DNA of 64,000 nucleotides from NCBI GenBank assembly GCA_002483265.1, contig DLHO01000008.1, forward strand, positions 74,115 to 138,114. The letters run 5' to 3'. Origin of the DNA: Flavobacteriales bacterium UBA7666. GTDB taxonomy: Bacteria > Bacteroidota > Bacteroidia > Flavobacteriales_D > Crocinitomicaceae. The notes under the pieces are model-generated. The model made no database searches and had not been told where the DNA came from. It was given only the letters and a program-made list of their open reading frames with translations. Of the stretch, positions 7,088 through 14,729 are shown piece after piece. The position numbers and the translations under genes were made by a program. The first letter of the stretch is position 1. Every line of letters begins with the position of its first letter.

Positions 7088-8326
7088 TTAATGGTCTTCC
7101 TGCGGACTAAATGTAATATCAAAGATGGTTTCAGGATAAGTTTTTAATTCCATGGTGCCTTCTAACTGATCAGTTAAAGATTCGATGAGGTCTAATCCAA
7201 AGGAACCTTGTCTCGACGGAGCTTTCCAGGTTCCGCTGTCTTTGTAGATCAGTTTACATTTTTTGCCTTGGTGATGCATGAAAGAAATAGAGATCAGGCA
7301 ATTCTCATATTCATCAAAAGCGTATTTTAATGAATTGGAAATCAGTTCGTTTAGTATTAAAGCGATTGGTACAATAGACCTTAAACCAATGGAATCAATC
7401 TCACATTCTATTTTAAGGTTTACCGGGTAACCGGATTGATAGGACGAAACCAGATCGGAAGATAAATCATGTAAATACTCCCGTAAGTGCAAGGTTGAAA
7501 GGTGGTCACTTTGGTACATTTTTTCATGGATCATGGACATAGCAATGACACGATGTGTGGCATCCTTGAATTTGGCTATGGCTTCCGGGTTCTCGAGTTC
7601 CCGTGATTGTAAGCGCAATAAACTGGTAATGATCTGAAGATTATTTTTCACCCGGTGATGAATCTCCTTCAACATAACAGTTTTCTCCTCATTTTGTTTT
7701 GAAATGATGTTGTATTGTACTTGCAATACATCCTGCGCCTCGTTTAATTTTTTTCTTCCAAGCTCATTGGTACGGATATTTTCCCATCCAAGGTAGCCGA
7801 TTATTAGAAAGCAAATAGCACCGTTTACTATTGTTGCTATGAGTTGTTCATGCGTCAGGTTTCGCATGATTTCCATTTGATCATCTAGGAAATAGTAATA
7901 GTAGATGGATTGGCAGATTGCGTGAAAAATAGTGAATCCGATTCCCCATTTGGCACCAATCACAATAAAGGCAAAAAGGATATTGATCGTCATCCAGAAG
8001 CCATTTAAAAAATGGGGTTGATTATCAATTAAAAAAAGTGGAATTGCACATGATATGGCACCAATCAGGTTGAAAATTATTGTAGGGGTACGGAATTTTC
8101 CTGTTCGATAAATATAAATCGTTGCAACCAGTATGGAGAAAAAAGCAATAAGTGTAATGAATGCAACTGAAATGTGAAAATAAATAAAAAGTACAATACT
8201 GAGAATTCCTATTGCTATTGCCAAAAATAAAGACATGCGGTAGGCCAGCGTTAGTCTGGTTTCATCTTCGAAATTAGTTTCATTGGTGAACTTCGGAAAG
8301 AACACACTTTGAAGTAGCTTAAGCAT
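7088..8326 (-). CDS. Membrane-bound sensor histidine kinase, HisKA_2 type, orphan
   Basis: A 412-residue kinase. Residues about 30-180 contain six hydrophobic segments in a compact membrane sensor without a recognizable ligand domain. A short helical linker (187-220) leads to the dimerization/phosphoacceptor region EIHHRVKNNLQ, with the phosphorylated histidine at 223 or 224; this is the HisKA_2 pattern. The ATPase domain follows, with the N-box NELISNSLKYAF near 337 and a G-rich GSFGLDLI near 384. Such kinases in this phylum usually pair with LytTR or NarL-type regulators, but none is adjacent. It begins after a 337-bp intergenic gap and is convergent with marC. Signal and partner are unknown. 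Confidence 0.9.
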   Translation of the reverse strand: MLKLLQSVFFPKFTNETNFEDETRLTLAYRMSLFLAIAIGILSIVLFIYFHISVAFITLIAFFSILVATIYIYRTGKFRTPTIIFNLIGAISCAIPLFLIDNQPHFLNGFWMTINILFAFIVIGAKWGIGFTIFHAICQSIYYYYFLDDQMEIMRNLTHEQLIATIVNGAICFLIIGYLGWENIRTNELGRKKLNEAQDVLQVQYNIISKQNEEKTVMLKEIHHRVKNNLQIITSLLRLQSRELENPEAIAKFKDATHRVIAMSMIHEKMYQSDHLSTLHLREYLHDLSSDLVSSYQSGYPVNLKIECEIDSIGLRSIVPIALILNELISNSLKYAFDEYENCLISISFMHHQGKKCKLIYKDSGTWKAPSRQGSFGLDLIESLTDQLEGTMELKTYPETIFDITFSPQEDH

Positions 8327-8663
8327 AGTTTAGTTTTGGTAAAGTGAAGATACTGATTCTTTGAATCACTGATTCGATTATCGGCTAAATTTTTAGTGAT
8401 TCACTTGAAATGTTAGTTGAAATGTAAAAATATCCCGATCCACCGCCGCGGACGGGACAAGTTGCAAAATATTTCCCATTGAAGTTCACGGAAGAGCACA
8501 GAGTATTCATTAATATAGAATGTGTCACATCCTATGAATGAGATTGTCTTAAGATTTTTGATAAGTGACAAATCCAACTTCTGTGACCTGCTGTTTACGT
8601 CTGTGAGAAACATAAAAAAAACCTGATCAACTGACCAGGTTTCCATATTATTAAGAATAAATC
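8327..8663. other. Gene-free intergenic stretch with repeat debris
   Basis: No credible gene. A 77-codon minus-strand frame here ends within the terminator of the next gene's transcript and has no coding character. The stretch contains TCCCG (8433-8437) and CGGGA (8453-8457) flanking a GC-rich CCACCGCCGCGG core, an unusual composition for this genome. It also holds fragments such as CACGGAAGAGCACAGAG (8499-8515) that look like dispersed intergenic repeats. The end holds the terminator of the downstream synthase gene. Confidence 0.6.
8612..8642 (-). terminator. Rho-independent terminator of the oxoamine synthase gene
   Basis: On the minus strand AAACCTGGTCA and TGATCAGGTTT pair (one mismatch) and are followed by a run of T residues (A-run at 8612-8620 on the plus strand). 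It begins about 20 bp after the stop codon at 8664. Confidence 0.8.
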
Positions 8664-9932
8664 CTATTTCTTTCTGTCGACTTCAACAGCTGCTAATTCG
8701 TCAGCTTTGTAAGCACCAGCGTCTAATTTGTCTTTTAACTTCTTGAACGTTTCGATTGTATAAGATACATCTTCCAAAGTATGTGCTGCAGTTGGGATAA
8801 TACGCAACATGATCACATCTTTAGGGACTACCGGGTAAATTACAATTGAACAGAAGATGTTGTAGTTCTCACGTAAATCGAATGTTAAATTCGTTGCTTC
8901 TGCCAAGTTTCCTTTCATGAAAACCGGAGTTACAGGAGAATTTGAATCTCCGATATCAAATCCGGCATTTTTAAACCCGGATTGAAGTGCATTTGCAATT
9001 TCCCACAATTTATCTTTCAATTCAGGGCGTGTACGCAATAACTCCAAACGTTTGCGGGCACCAATCGTGATTGTGATAGGCAATGCTTTTGCAAACATCT
9101 GAGAACGCATGTTGTAACGGAAGAATTCAACGATTGATTCTTTCGCGCAAATAAATCCACCAATTGATGACATGGATTTTGCAAACGTTCCGAATAATAC
9201 ATCGATTTCACTTTGAACTCCTTGAGCTTCACCAGCACCTTGACCAGTTTCTCCCAATGTTCCGAATCCGTGAGCATCATCGACGAACAAACGGAAGTCA
9301 TATTTTCCTGATTTACGGAATTCAATAATGTCTTTCAATCTTCCTTGGTCACCAGCCATTCCGAAAACTCCTTCAGTGATAACTAAAATACCACCTCCGG
9401 TTGTTTCAGCCAAACGAGTTGCATTTCTCATTTGCTTGTCAAAGCTTTCCATGTCATTGTGTTGGAATACAAAACGCTTACCTGTGTGTAAACGCATACC
9501 ATCCAAGATACAAGCATGTGCTTCAGAGTCATAAACAATGATATCACTGCGGTCAACCAAACAGTCGATTGCAGAAACCATTCCTTGATATCCAAAGTTC
9601 AAAAGGATACAATCTTCCATCCCCATGAATTCAGCTAACTCATTTTCCAATTTTTCGTGCTCACTTGTTTGACCGGTCATCATACGAGCTCCCATTGGAT
9701 AAGCCAAACCGTATTGTGCTGCTGCATCTGCGTCAGCTTTACGAACTTCCGGATGATTTGCCAATCCTAGGTAATTGTTCAAAGACCAAACCAAACACTC
9801 TTTTCCGCGGAAAATCATTTTGTTGCCTAATTCACCTTCTAACTTTGGAAAGGTGAAATAACCATGAACTCCTTTAGAATACTGTCCAATAGGTCCACGA
9901 TTACGTTCAATTTTATCAAAAATATCTGCCAT
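8664..9932 (-). CDS. PLP-dependent alpha-oxoamine synthase (serine palmitoyltransferase / cysteate acyltransferase type)
   Basis: A 422-residue class II aminotransferase-fold enzyme. The PLP lysine is Lys252 in FGTFAKSMSSIGGF; cofactor-binding residues are His139 in DSEAHAC and Asp219/His221 in VDDAHGFG; LNNYLGLANHPEV (51-63) and TGQTSEHEKLE (86-96) are conserved N-terminal blocks. The family condenses an amino acid with an acyl thioester, losing CO2. In this phylum close relatives make 3-ketosphinganine from serine, or capnine precursors of sulfonolipids from cysteate; 2-amino-3-ketobutyrate ligase is another relative. Which substrate is used cannot be decided by reading. The gene is monocistronic, with its own promoter element and terminator. 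The family is certain; the substrate is open. Confidence 0.88.
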   Translation of the reverse strand: MADIFDKIERNRGPIGQYSKGVHGYFTFPKLEGELGNKMIFRGKECLVWSLNNYLGLANHPEVRKADADAAAQYGLAYPMGARMMTGQTSEHEKLENELAEFMGMEDCILLNFGYQGMVSAIDCLVDRSDIIVYDSEAHACILDGMRLHTGKRFVFQHNDMESFDKQMRNATRLAETTGGGILVITEGVFGMAGDQGRLKDIIEFRKSGKYDFRLFVDDAHGFGTLGETGQGAGEAQGVQSEIDVLFGTFAKSMSSIGGFICAKESIVEFFRYNMRSQMFAKALPITITIGARKRLELLRTRPELKDKLWEIANALQSGFKNAGFDIGDSNSPVTPVFMKGNLAEATNLTFDLRENYNIFCSIVIYPVVPKDVIMLRIIPTAAHTLEDVSYTIETFKKLKDKLDAGAYKADELAAVEVDRKK

Positions 9933-9984
9933 ACTTGTTCATTTTCCATTAATCAATTTATTCGCTGATTAACAGTTAAGACTG

Positions 9985-10017
9985 CAAATTTAGCAGTATT
10001 CTAGCTCATATTACCAA
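9985..10017 (-). promoter_or_regulatory. Predicted promoter of the oxoamine synthase gene
   Basis: The -7 element on the minus strand is TAAATTTG (9992-9985). A TTG (minus-strand complement of CAA at 10015-10017) lies 22 bases upstream of it as a possible -33 element. The ATG at 9932 follows after about a 45-base leader. Confidence 0.5.
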
Positions 10018-10114
10018 TTTGTAATGAAATTAATTAACCAAGAAATGAACAGGAAGGGTTTGTTGACAGAATCAAGGCGTTTTGAAGACAAGAGCCAAGA
10101 GAAATTATCAATTA

Positions 10115-10150
10115 TTAATTATCAAAAGGAATACTGTTCTTGATAATTAA
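10115..10150. repeat. AT-rich inverted repeat with 10-bp perfect arms
   Basis: TTAATTATCA (10115-10124) pairs exactly with TGATAATTAA (10141-10150) across a 16-base loop. The flank holds further ATTATCAATTATTAATT copies. It lies just downstream of the DinB stop codon on the minus strand, so it may act as a weak terminator or be one of the AT-rich intergenic repeats common in this phylum. Confidence 0.5.
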
Positions 10151-10170
10151 ATCATTCAGAATTGATCATT

Positions 10171-10725
10171 TCAAAAAGCTTCGTCCGTATCAACCAGATA
10201 GCGTTCTTTAATAATATTGCAGTGATGAATAACATGCCCAACCATAATCCACCCAAGGTTGCGCGGAGTATTCGGTGTGTTATTTGCGGTCCCGACCCAA
10301 TCAAGCATCGAACTTGACATTCCTTTGAATAGTGAAATACTTGCTTTGCGCACATCGATGAATTCCAACCTGAGATCTTCGAATGAACGCTGATCGGTAT
10401 TGTTGTGCTGAGCATACCAGCTTTCTTCAAATCCATCCAAAGGAGTTTTATCCTTGCGGGAAAAGCGAAGTGCTCGGTATTGAAAAATACGTTCTGTTTC
10501 TATGAAATGAAGAATTACACCTTTCAGTGTCCATTTTTCATCTGCGTATTGAAAATCTGCTTTCGATTCCGGAAGACTTGCAATGAAATTTGCCGTGTCA
10601 TTCAGATCTTTTTCCAAGGCGAGCAGTAGATCATCCTGTCCGATTGTGCGGTCAAAATAGTACTTTGCATAGGCCGGAGCGAATTCAATATTTGGTCTTC
10701 CAACGAATAGATTCTTTTCATCCAT
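10171..10725 (-). CDS. DinB family protein (metal-dependent four-helix bundle)
   Basis: A 184-residue protein of the DinB/DUF664-like superfamily. The core helices carry the expected metal-ligand pattern: KWTLKGVILHFIETERIFQYR supplies the first histidine and HVIHHCNIIKERYL near the C-terminus supplies the later ones. Related enzymes include bacillithiol or mycothiol transferases and maleylpyruvate isomerase, so a thiol-transfer role is possible but unproven. It starts 5 bp after the stop of the M28 peptidase gene and is probably co-transcribed with it. Family is clear; substrate unknown. Confidence 0.86.
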   Translation of the reverse strand: MDEKNLFVGRPNIEFAPAYAKYYFDRTIGQDDLLLALEKDLNDTANFIASLPESKADFQYADEKWTLKGVILHFIETERIFQYRALRFSRKDKTPLDGFEESWYAQHNNTDQRSFEDLRLEFIDVRKASISLFKGMSSSMLDWVGTANNTPNTPRNLGWIMVGHVIHHCNIIKERYLVDTDEAF

Positions 10726-10730
10726 GATTA

Positions 10731-12104
10731 TTACAGCGATTTATCTAATAAATATACGAAAGCGGCCATACTTGCGCATCCCAATTCCAATTCACGCTTG
10801 TTTACACTTTCAAACACATCGCTTGCGGCATGATGAAAATCGAAATAACGTTGTGAATCCGGGACGAAACCAAATAGGGGGATTCCATCATAATGCAATT
10901 TCAGCGGACTGATGTCAACACCACCATAACCTGCTTCAAAATGATGTAAATCATAAGGAGCAAGCATGCCGGCAAACCCTTTGATTAATTGAATGTAGGA
11001 TTCTTTTCCATCACATTCAAAACCATCCGGACTAAATCCACCACGATCACTTTCAACGGCTGCAATTTGTTTTTGGTTTTCTTTCTTGGCCCATGTTGCA
11101 TAAGCATGTCCACCCTTATTTCCATTTTCTTCGTTCATAAAGAAAACCACACGAATGGTATGCTTTGGTTTAACACCGGTTGTCTTCAAAATACGCAATG
11201 CTTCTAAACAGTGAATGATTCCAGCTCCGTCATCATGCGCTCCTTCACCTGCATCCCAGGAATCCAAATGTCCACCGATCGTAATGATCTCGTTGGGTTT
11301 TTCACTGCCTGTTAATTCTCCCATGACATTAAAAGAAGGTTCGTCCGGGAAATCGCGGCAATCCATTTCCAGGATTAAAGTCACTTTTCCTTTTTCGAGT
11401 GCTTTTGACAATTCATTGGAGGAAATAGTGGAAAGTGCTCCGGCAGGAATTTTTGAAACTCCGTCTTCATAATACATCGAACCGGTATGTGGAAAATGAT
11501 CTTCCGGTAAAGCCAGTGAGCGAATCACCACACCAACAGCTCCCAGTTTTGCACCTTCAACGGCTCCATGTCCGCGAATACTGTAACAGCCACCATAGGC
11601 CTTGAATGTTTCAATGTCGGCTGGATTCATAGCCTGATTCAGAAACACAATTTTTCCCTGAACGCTTGCTTTCGGAGCTTTCTTTAAATCTTCCAGTGAT
11701 TTGAATTCGATCACTTCTGCTTTCAATAAACCGTTTGTACCGATCGAGCCTCCTAGTGCAAGTATGTCCACAGGAACAACATCTCCGGAACCACTTTGAA
11801 TCCAGGCTACTTCTTTGTTTCCTCTTTCCCAATGGGGAACCATGACGGGTTGCAGGTAGATTTTATCAAAACCGTAAGATTCCATTTTTCGTTTTCCCCA
11901 TTCAACGGCCATTTGAGCCTGTGCAGAACCCGAAAGTCGTGCTCCGATTCCTTTACACAATGAGCGCAGGTCTTCATACGATTTCCCTCTAACCAAAGCT
12001 TCGTCGAAGAACTGTCTGATGATGGTAGAATCCGGCCCGGAACTTTTTTGAGAAAAGGAAAAGCCCGATAGCAGGAAAAGGAGCAAAAAAGAAGCATATT
12101 TCAT
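10731..12104 (-). CDS. Secreted M28 family metallopeptidase with PA domain (carboxypeptidase Q-like)
   Basis: A 457-residue exported peptidase. Residues 1-18 form a signal peptide. A protease-associated (PA) domain spans roughly 125-235. The di-zinc site of family M28 is complete: His279 in GGHLDSWD, bridging Asp291 in HDDGAG, catalytic Glu325/Glu326 in MNEENG, Asp353 in ESDRGG and His424/His425 in FHHAASD. The family cleaves single amino acids or dipeptides; the closest named relatives are plasma glutamate carboxypeptidase-type enzymes. There is no T9SS sorting domain, so it may be periplasmic. It is the first gene of a probable two-gene unit with DinB. Confidence 0.92.
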   Translation of the reverse strand: MKYASFLLLFLLSGFSFSQKSSGPDSTIIRQFFDEALVRGKSYEDLRSLCKGIGARLSGSAQAQMAVEWGKRKMESYGFDKIYLQPVMVPHWERGNKEVAWIQSGSGDVVPVDILALGGSIGTNGLLKAEVIEFKSLEDLKKAPKASVQGKIVFLNQAMNPADIETFKAYGGCYSIRGHGAVEGAKLGAVGVVIRSLALPEDHFPHTGSMYYEDGVSKIPAGALSTISSNELSKALEKGKVTLILEMDCRDFPDEPSFNVMGELTGSEKPNEIITIGGHLDSWDAGEGAHDDGAGIIHCLEALRILKTTGVKPKHTIRVVFFMNEENGNKGGHAYATWAKKENQKQIAAVESDRGGFSPDGFECDGKESYIQLIKGFAGMLAPYDLHHFEAGYGGVDISPLKLHYDGIPLFGFVPDSQRYFDFHHAASDVFESVNKRELELGCASMAAFVYLLDKSL

Positions 12105-12253
12105 ACTTGCGAATAATCTGAGTTATTGTAATGCTGCGAAAATAAGAAATGAAATGGCAAAGTCTTTAAAAGGTCGCATCCTTTTGTTTGAAATGTCTGT
12201 TTATGAAAACATTTTAATAGGGTAGGCTGGTCATTCAGAAGATCAGAAGTCCA

Positions 12254-12286
12254 TTTGACGACTTGTAGCGAAATTGAATATATTTG
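12254..12286 (+). promoter_or_regulatory. Predicted promoter of the orphan gene at 12310
   Basis: TTTG at 12254-12257 and TATATTTG at 12279-12286 are separated by 21 bases, fitting the Bacteroidota -33/-7 architecture. The ATG follows 23 bases later. Confidence 0.6.
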
Positions 12287-12309
12287 ATTGAAAAATAAAC
12301 CGAACCAAA

Positions 12310-12924
12310 ATGCTACTAAAAGACATTTTTAAAGATAAACATACCAAGATTTTCAAAGTTGTTAATGATGATGTTGACAATGAAACTGACATGGAAATCG
12401 AGCCTACGGATTTAGAGGTTATACCGGATGATGATAATGGATATTACATTGTTCGAGCAATTGAGATAGCGGATAAAAAAACTACGGATTGTTTTATTGA
12501 TATGAGCACTCCTGAACGAGTAACAGATATTGCAATAAAAAAAGGATTCTTGGGTGGCGTAAAAATATCTTACACATACGAGTCTGAGATCATTCCATCA
12601 GTTGCATCTGATTGTTTTGGATTGTATGAGTTGTATCACTCAAAAAGCAATCCAGAGATAGGTATACAAATACTAAGAAATGGACTTTCAAAAGCAACCA
12701 ACAAAAACATAGTTGCTGAAGATTTAGGATATATTTTGAGAGATGAGGGGCGTATTCAAGAAGCAATAGAGGCTTTTAAGATAAGTGAAGATTTCGGACC
12801 TTCAACTGAATATACTTTCTTAGAATTATCACATTTGTATGAAAAACTTGGTGACTTAGAGAAGAAGGAATTATATTTTAAAACATTTACTGACAAGGGA
12901 GGTAAAATAATAAACATCTCATAA
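12310..12924 (+). CDS. Hypothetical protein with C-terminal TPR-like helices
   Basis: A 204-residue soluble protein, not recognized as a named family. The first ~90 residues are acidic and beta-rich (EPTDLEVIPDDDNGYYIVRA). The last ~90 look like two helical TPR-type hairpins: GLYELYHSKSNPEIGIQILRN, DLGYILRDEGRIQEAIEAF and LELSHLYEKLGDLEKKELYF have the spacing of Leu/Gly/Tyr/Ala positions seen in tetratricopeptide repeats. There is no signal peptide or membrane segment. Codons are AT-rich (63 G+C in 180 bases counted at 12361-12540, against 73 in 180 in ychF). It has its own promoter and a hairpin after the stop. Protein-protein binding is a guess from the TPR-like part. Confidence 0.7.
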   Translation: MLLKDIFKDKHTKIFKVVNDDVDNETDMEIEPTDLEVIPDDDNGYYIVRAIEIADKKTTDCFIDMSTPERVTDIAIKKGFLGGVKISYTYESEIIPSVASDCFGLYELYHSKSNPEIGIQILRNGLSKATNKNIVAEDLGYILRDEGRIQEAIEAFKISEDFGPSTEYTFLELSHLYEKLGDLEKKELYFKTFTDKGGKIINIS

Positions 12925-12936
12925 CAGCAAATAAAC

Positions 12937-12974
12937 AAAAGCGCCAAATTGACTATATTCGAGAAGGCGCCTTT
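12937..12974 (+). terminator. Stem-loop after the orphan TPR-like gene
   Basis: AAAAGCGCC (12937-12945) pairs with GGCGCCTTT (12966-12974) at 8 of 9 positions, with a 20-base loop. It follows the stop codon at 12924 by 12 bases. The T-tract is only three bases long, so termination strength is uncertain. Confidence 0.5.
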
Positions 12975-12993
12975 ACCTATTTGCAAATCGTTA

Positions 12994-13041
12994 TGCATAA
13001 TGATGCTATATACTTTTCAACGGTTCACAACATGTGCGCAA
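12994..13041. repeat. Left cassette-flank element related to the site after the next gene
   Basis: This stretch holds TGCATAA (12994-13000), ACGGTTC (13020-13026) and CATGTGCGCAAATA (13031-13044). The same words in the same order, TGCATAA, then ACGGTTC and a GTGCAA end, recur downstream of the next gene at 14226-14362, where CATGCGGGCAAATA (14247-14260) also appears. The gene between is therefore bracketed by related elements. The copy here is shorter and does not fold as well as the downstream one. Confidence 0.4.
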
Positions 13042-13065
13042 ATATAAAATCAAACAATACAGCGA

Positions 13066-14214
13066 ATGTTTAATGAGATAGCTATAAAAATGGACCATGA
13101 TAGGTTTTTTGATCTTGGCAAATTCGCCGAATCACTTCTCTTTTATCGCCACATTAATGTAGTTTGTAGGCCACCTCTTTTTAAATTGTTGTTTGAGAAC
13201 GGGCAGCTAAATGCATTTATGGAATTAATAGATACTGAACGTATAACTCTTCATTTACATGACAAATATTTCGGTATAAGTAATTTTCAAGATTCTCCAG
13301 ACTGGAAATCCTTCGGTGTAATTGGTCCGACAGTTAATGACAACGCTCTTTCCAGGATAGAATACATACTCGGGGAAACGACTCAAAAAAAAAACGATAC
13401 TCAGAGAGTTTTGAAGGTGCTTGAACGACATTCGAAGGAAATAAATATTGAGAACTCCATCACTGATGATATTCTTTTGGACATTAAAAATGTAGATTAT
13501 TTAAAAGAAGCAATATCAACAACGGTTAAATGTCTCCATCCGAACAATCAAACGAGTCCTTTGAATTTTGAATTAAACATTGAAAGTAGAGACAATCAAT
13601 TTAAGATAAATACAGGTCTCAACTTAGTCGATTCATCAGGTAAAAAACTAAATTTTGAGATGAATGACGCCTTATTTAGTGTCGTTAACACGAGGTACAA
13701 TATAAATGTTGCTAGTCAGTTAAATTGTGACATGGCCTTGGATGAAGTATGCTCGTCATTAATAATTCATAGTTTTAACGATCTAAGCTCACATTCGAAT
13801 GACAGTCACAAACAAATATCCAACTTCAATGAACATATCCTAAACGGGCGGAATATCAGATCTTCAATTAATAATGGACACAAAACCTTAACTGATTTCT
13901 TACTTGTTCTTGACAAAAGTGACATGTTTAGAGAATGGACTCTTGGTCAAAATAAAGATGCCAATTTGATATCGGAATATATTAATGCAATATCTAAAGA
14001 GTCTTGGTTTGAAGGGGTGCCAGTCAAAAGTTTTAAGTGGTTGTTTTTTCAAGGGCTGGGAACCGTTATAGACATGAATGGTGGAAATGGAGTTGGATCA
14101 GCCTTGAGCAATATGACATTAAGTGCAATGGACACTTTTTTACTAGATAATTTATCCAAAGGTTGGAAACCAAATTCTTTTGTTAATCTTGAACTGAAAC
14201 CGTTTGTTCAATAA
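13066..14214 (+). CDS. Orphan hypothetical protein in a cassette-like setting
   Basis: A 382-residue protein with no recognized domain, signal peptide or membrane segment. The N-terminal ~90 residues are mixed alpha/beta with a histidine/aromatic cluster (LHLHDKYFGISNF). The middle (about 120-240) is rich in N, D, S and I. The C-terminus includes GLGTVIDMNGGNGVGSAL and FLLDNLSKGWKPNSF. It is distinctly AT-rich: 76 G+C in 240 bases counted (13441-13620 and 13681-13740), against 73 in 180 in the adjacent ychF. No TAnnTTTG promoter is seen directly upstream. It is flanked by related repeat elements, the downstream one attC-like, so it may be a mobile cassette gene. I do not assign a function. 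Confidence 0.75.
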   Translation: MFNEIAIKMDHDRFFDLGKFAESLLFYRHINVVCRPPLFKLLFENGQLNAFMELIDTERITLHLHDKYFGISNFQDSPDWKSFGVIGPTVNDNALSRIEYILGETTQKKNDTQRVLKVLERHSKEINIENSITDDILLDIKNVDYLKEAISTTVKCLHPNNQTSPLNFELNIESRDNQFKINTGLNLVDSSGKKLNFEMNDALFSVVNTRYNINVASQLNCDMALDEVCSSLIIHSFNDLSSHSNDSHKQISNFNEHILNGRNIRSSINNGHKTLTDFLLVLDKSDMFREWTLGQNKDANLISEYINAISKESWFEGVPVKSFKWLFFQGLGTVIDMNGGNGVGSALSNMTLSAMDTFLLDNLSKGWKPNSFVNLELKPFVQ

Positions 14215-14225
14215 TCAACAGGATA

Positions 14226-14360
14226 TGCATAACAACACCTACACCCCATGCGGGCAAATACTCGAGAGATCACTTATGTGTTAAAGTTACTATTTCTATC
14301 TTCAAGAAAACAACCTTGGTAGTAATCCGCACGGTTCGTAGCTGCAAAACGTTAGGTGCA
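14226..14360 (+). other. attC-like folded recombination site (candidate)
   Basis: The ends read TGCATAAC (14226-14233) and GTTAGGTGCA (14351-14360). GTTAGGT fits the integron R' core GTTRRRY exactly; GCATAAC fits RYYYAAC with one mismatch. Inside them, ACCTACACCCCATGCGG (14237-14253) and CCGCACGGTTCGTAGCT (14327-14343) pair at 12 of 17 positions, as the L''/L' arms of an attC site would. The total length of 135 bp is within the attC range. No integron integrase is in the window. It could also be a chance imperfect hairpin or another type of dispersed repeat. Confidence 0.45.
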
Positions 14361-14532
14361 AGTTTGACAACCATTCCAAGAAAAAAACTACTGAATTTAA
14401 CCTCCTGTTTTCCTTAAACCGTCCGTCTGTGAGCGGGCCGTTATAATCCATTTTAAAAGACGATCATCAGATAAAAGAAAATTCGTGGACATAACAGACG
14501 ACATAAGCGAATCGATGGCTTTGGCAACTTGA

Positions 14533-14676
14533 GCTTCCCCTGCTTTAAGACCGGCAATAGTATATATTGCTAGAATTTATGAAACTTACCAACTAGTTAA
14601 CGACACACTTTATATAAGTGATGAAGCATATATGATGGCTGTACCTAAAATATATAAGAAAATAAATTGGCTGTAA
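14533..14676 (+). pseudogene. Truncated reading frame, possible C-terminal gene remnant
   Basis: A 47-codon frame is open from after the TGA at 14530-14532 to the TAA at 14674-14676, ending AYMMAVPKIYKKINWL. It has no plausible start codon in its first 34 codons, and its composition (IYETYQLVNDTLYISDEAYM) looks protein-like. It lies between the attC-like site and the ychF promoter, as expected for the broken 3' end of a lost accessory gene. A shorter overlapping frame on the other strand (14397-14576) is the alternative reading. No family recognized. Confidence 0.3.
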
Positions 14677-14707
14677 CTTACACACTTCTCAATTCGTAAT
14701 TATAAAG

Positions 14708-14715
14708 TATCTTTG
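14708..14715 (+). promoter_or_regulatory. Predicted -7 element of ychF
   Basis: TATCTTTG, the most typical flavobacterial -7 sequence, lies 14 bases before the ATG at 14730. The leader is therefore very short. Confidence 0.65.
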
Positions 14716-14729
14716 CAAAAATTTTCTTT

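Noticed and set aside
8413..8646. 77-codon frame on the minus strand in the gap before the oxoamine synthase
   Set aside because: It starts inside the synthase terminator, has no promoter or recognizable domain, and its composition looks non-coding.
14397..14576. 59-codon minus-strand frame in the ychF upstream gap
   Set aside because: Not reported as a gene: no clear start, and it overlaps a frame on the other strand; kept only as part of a finding.
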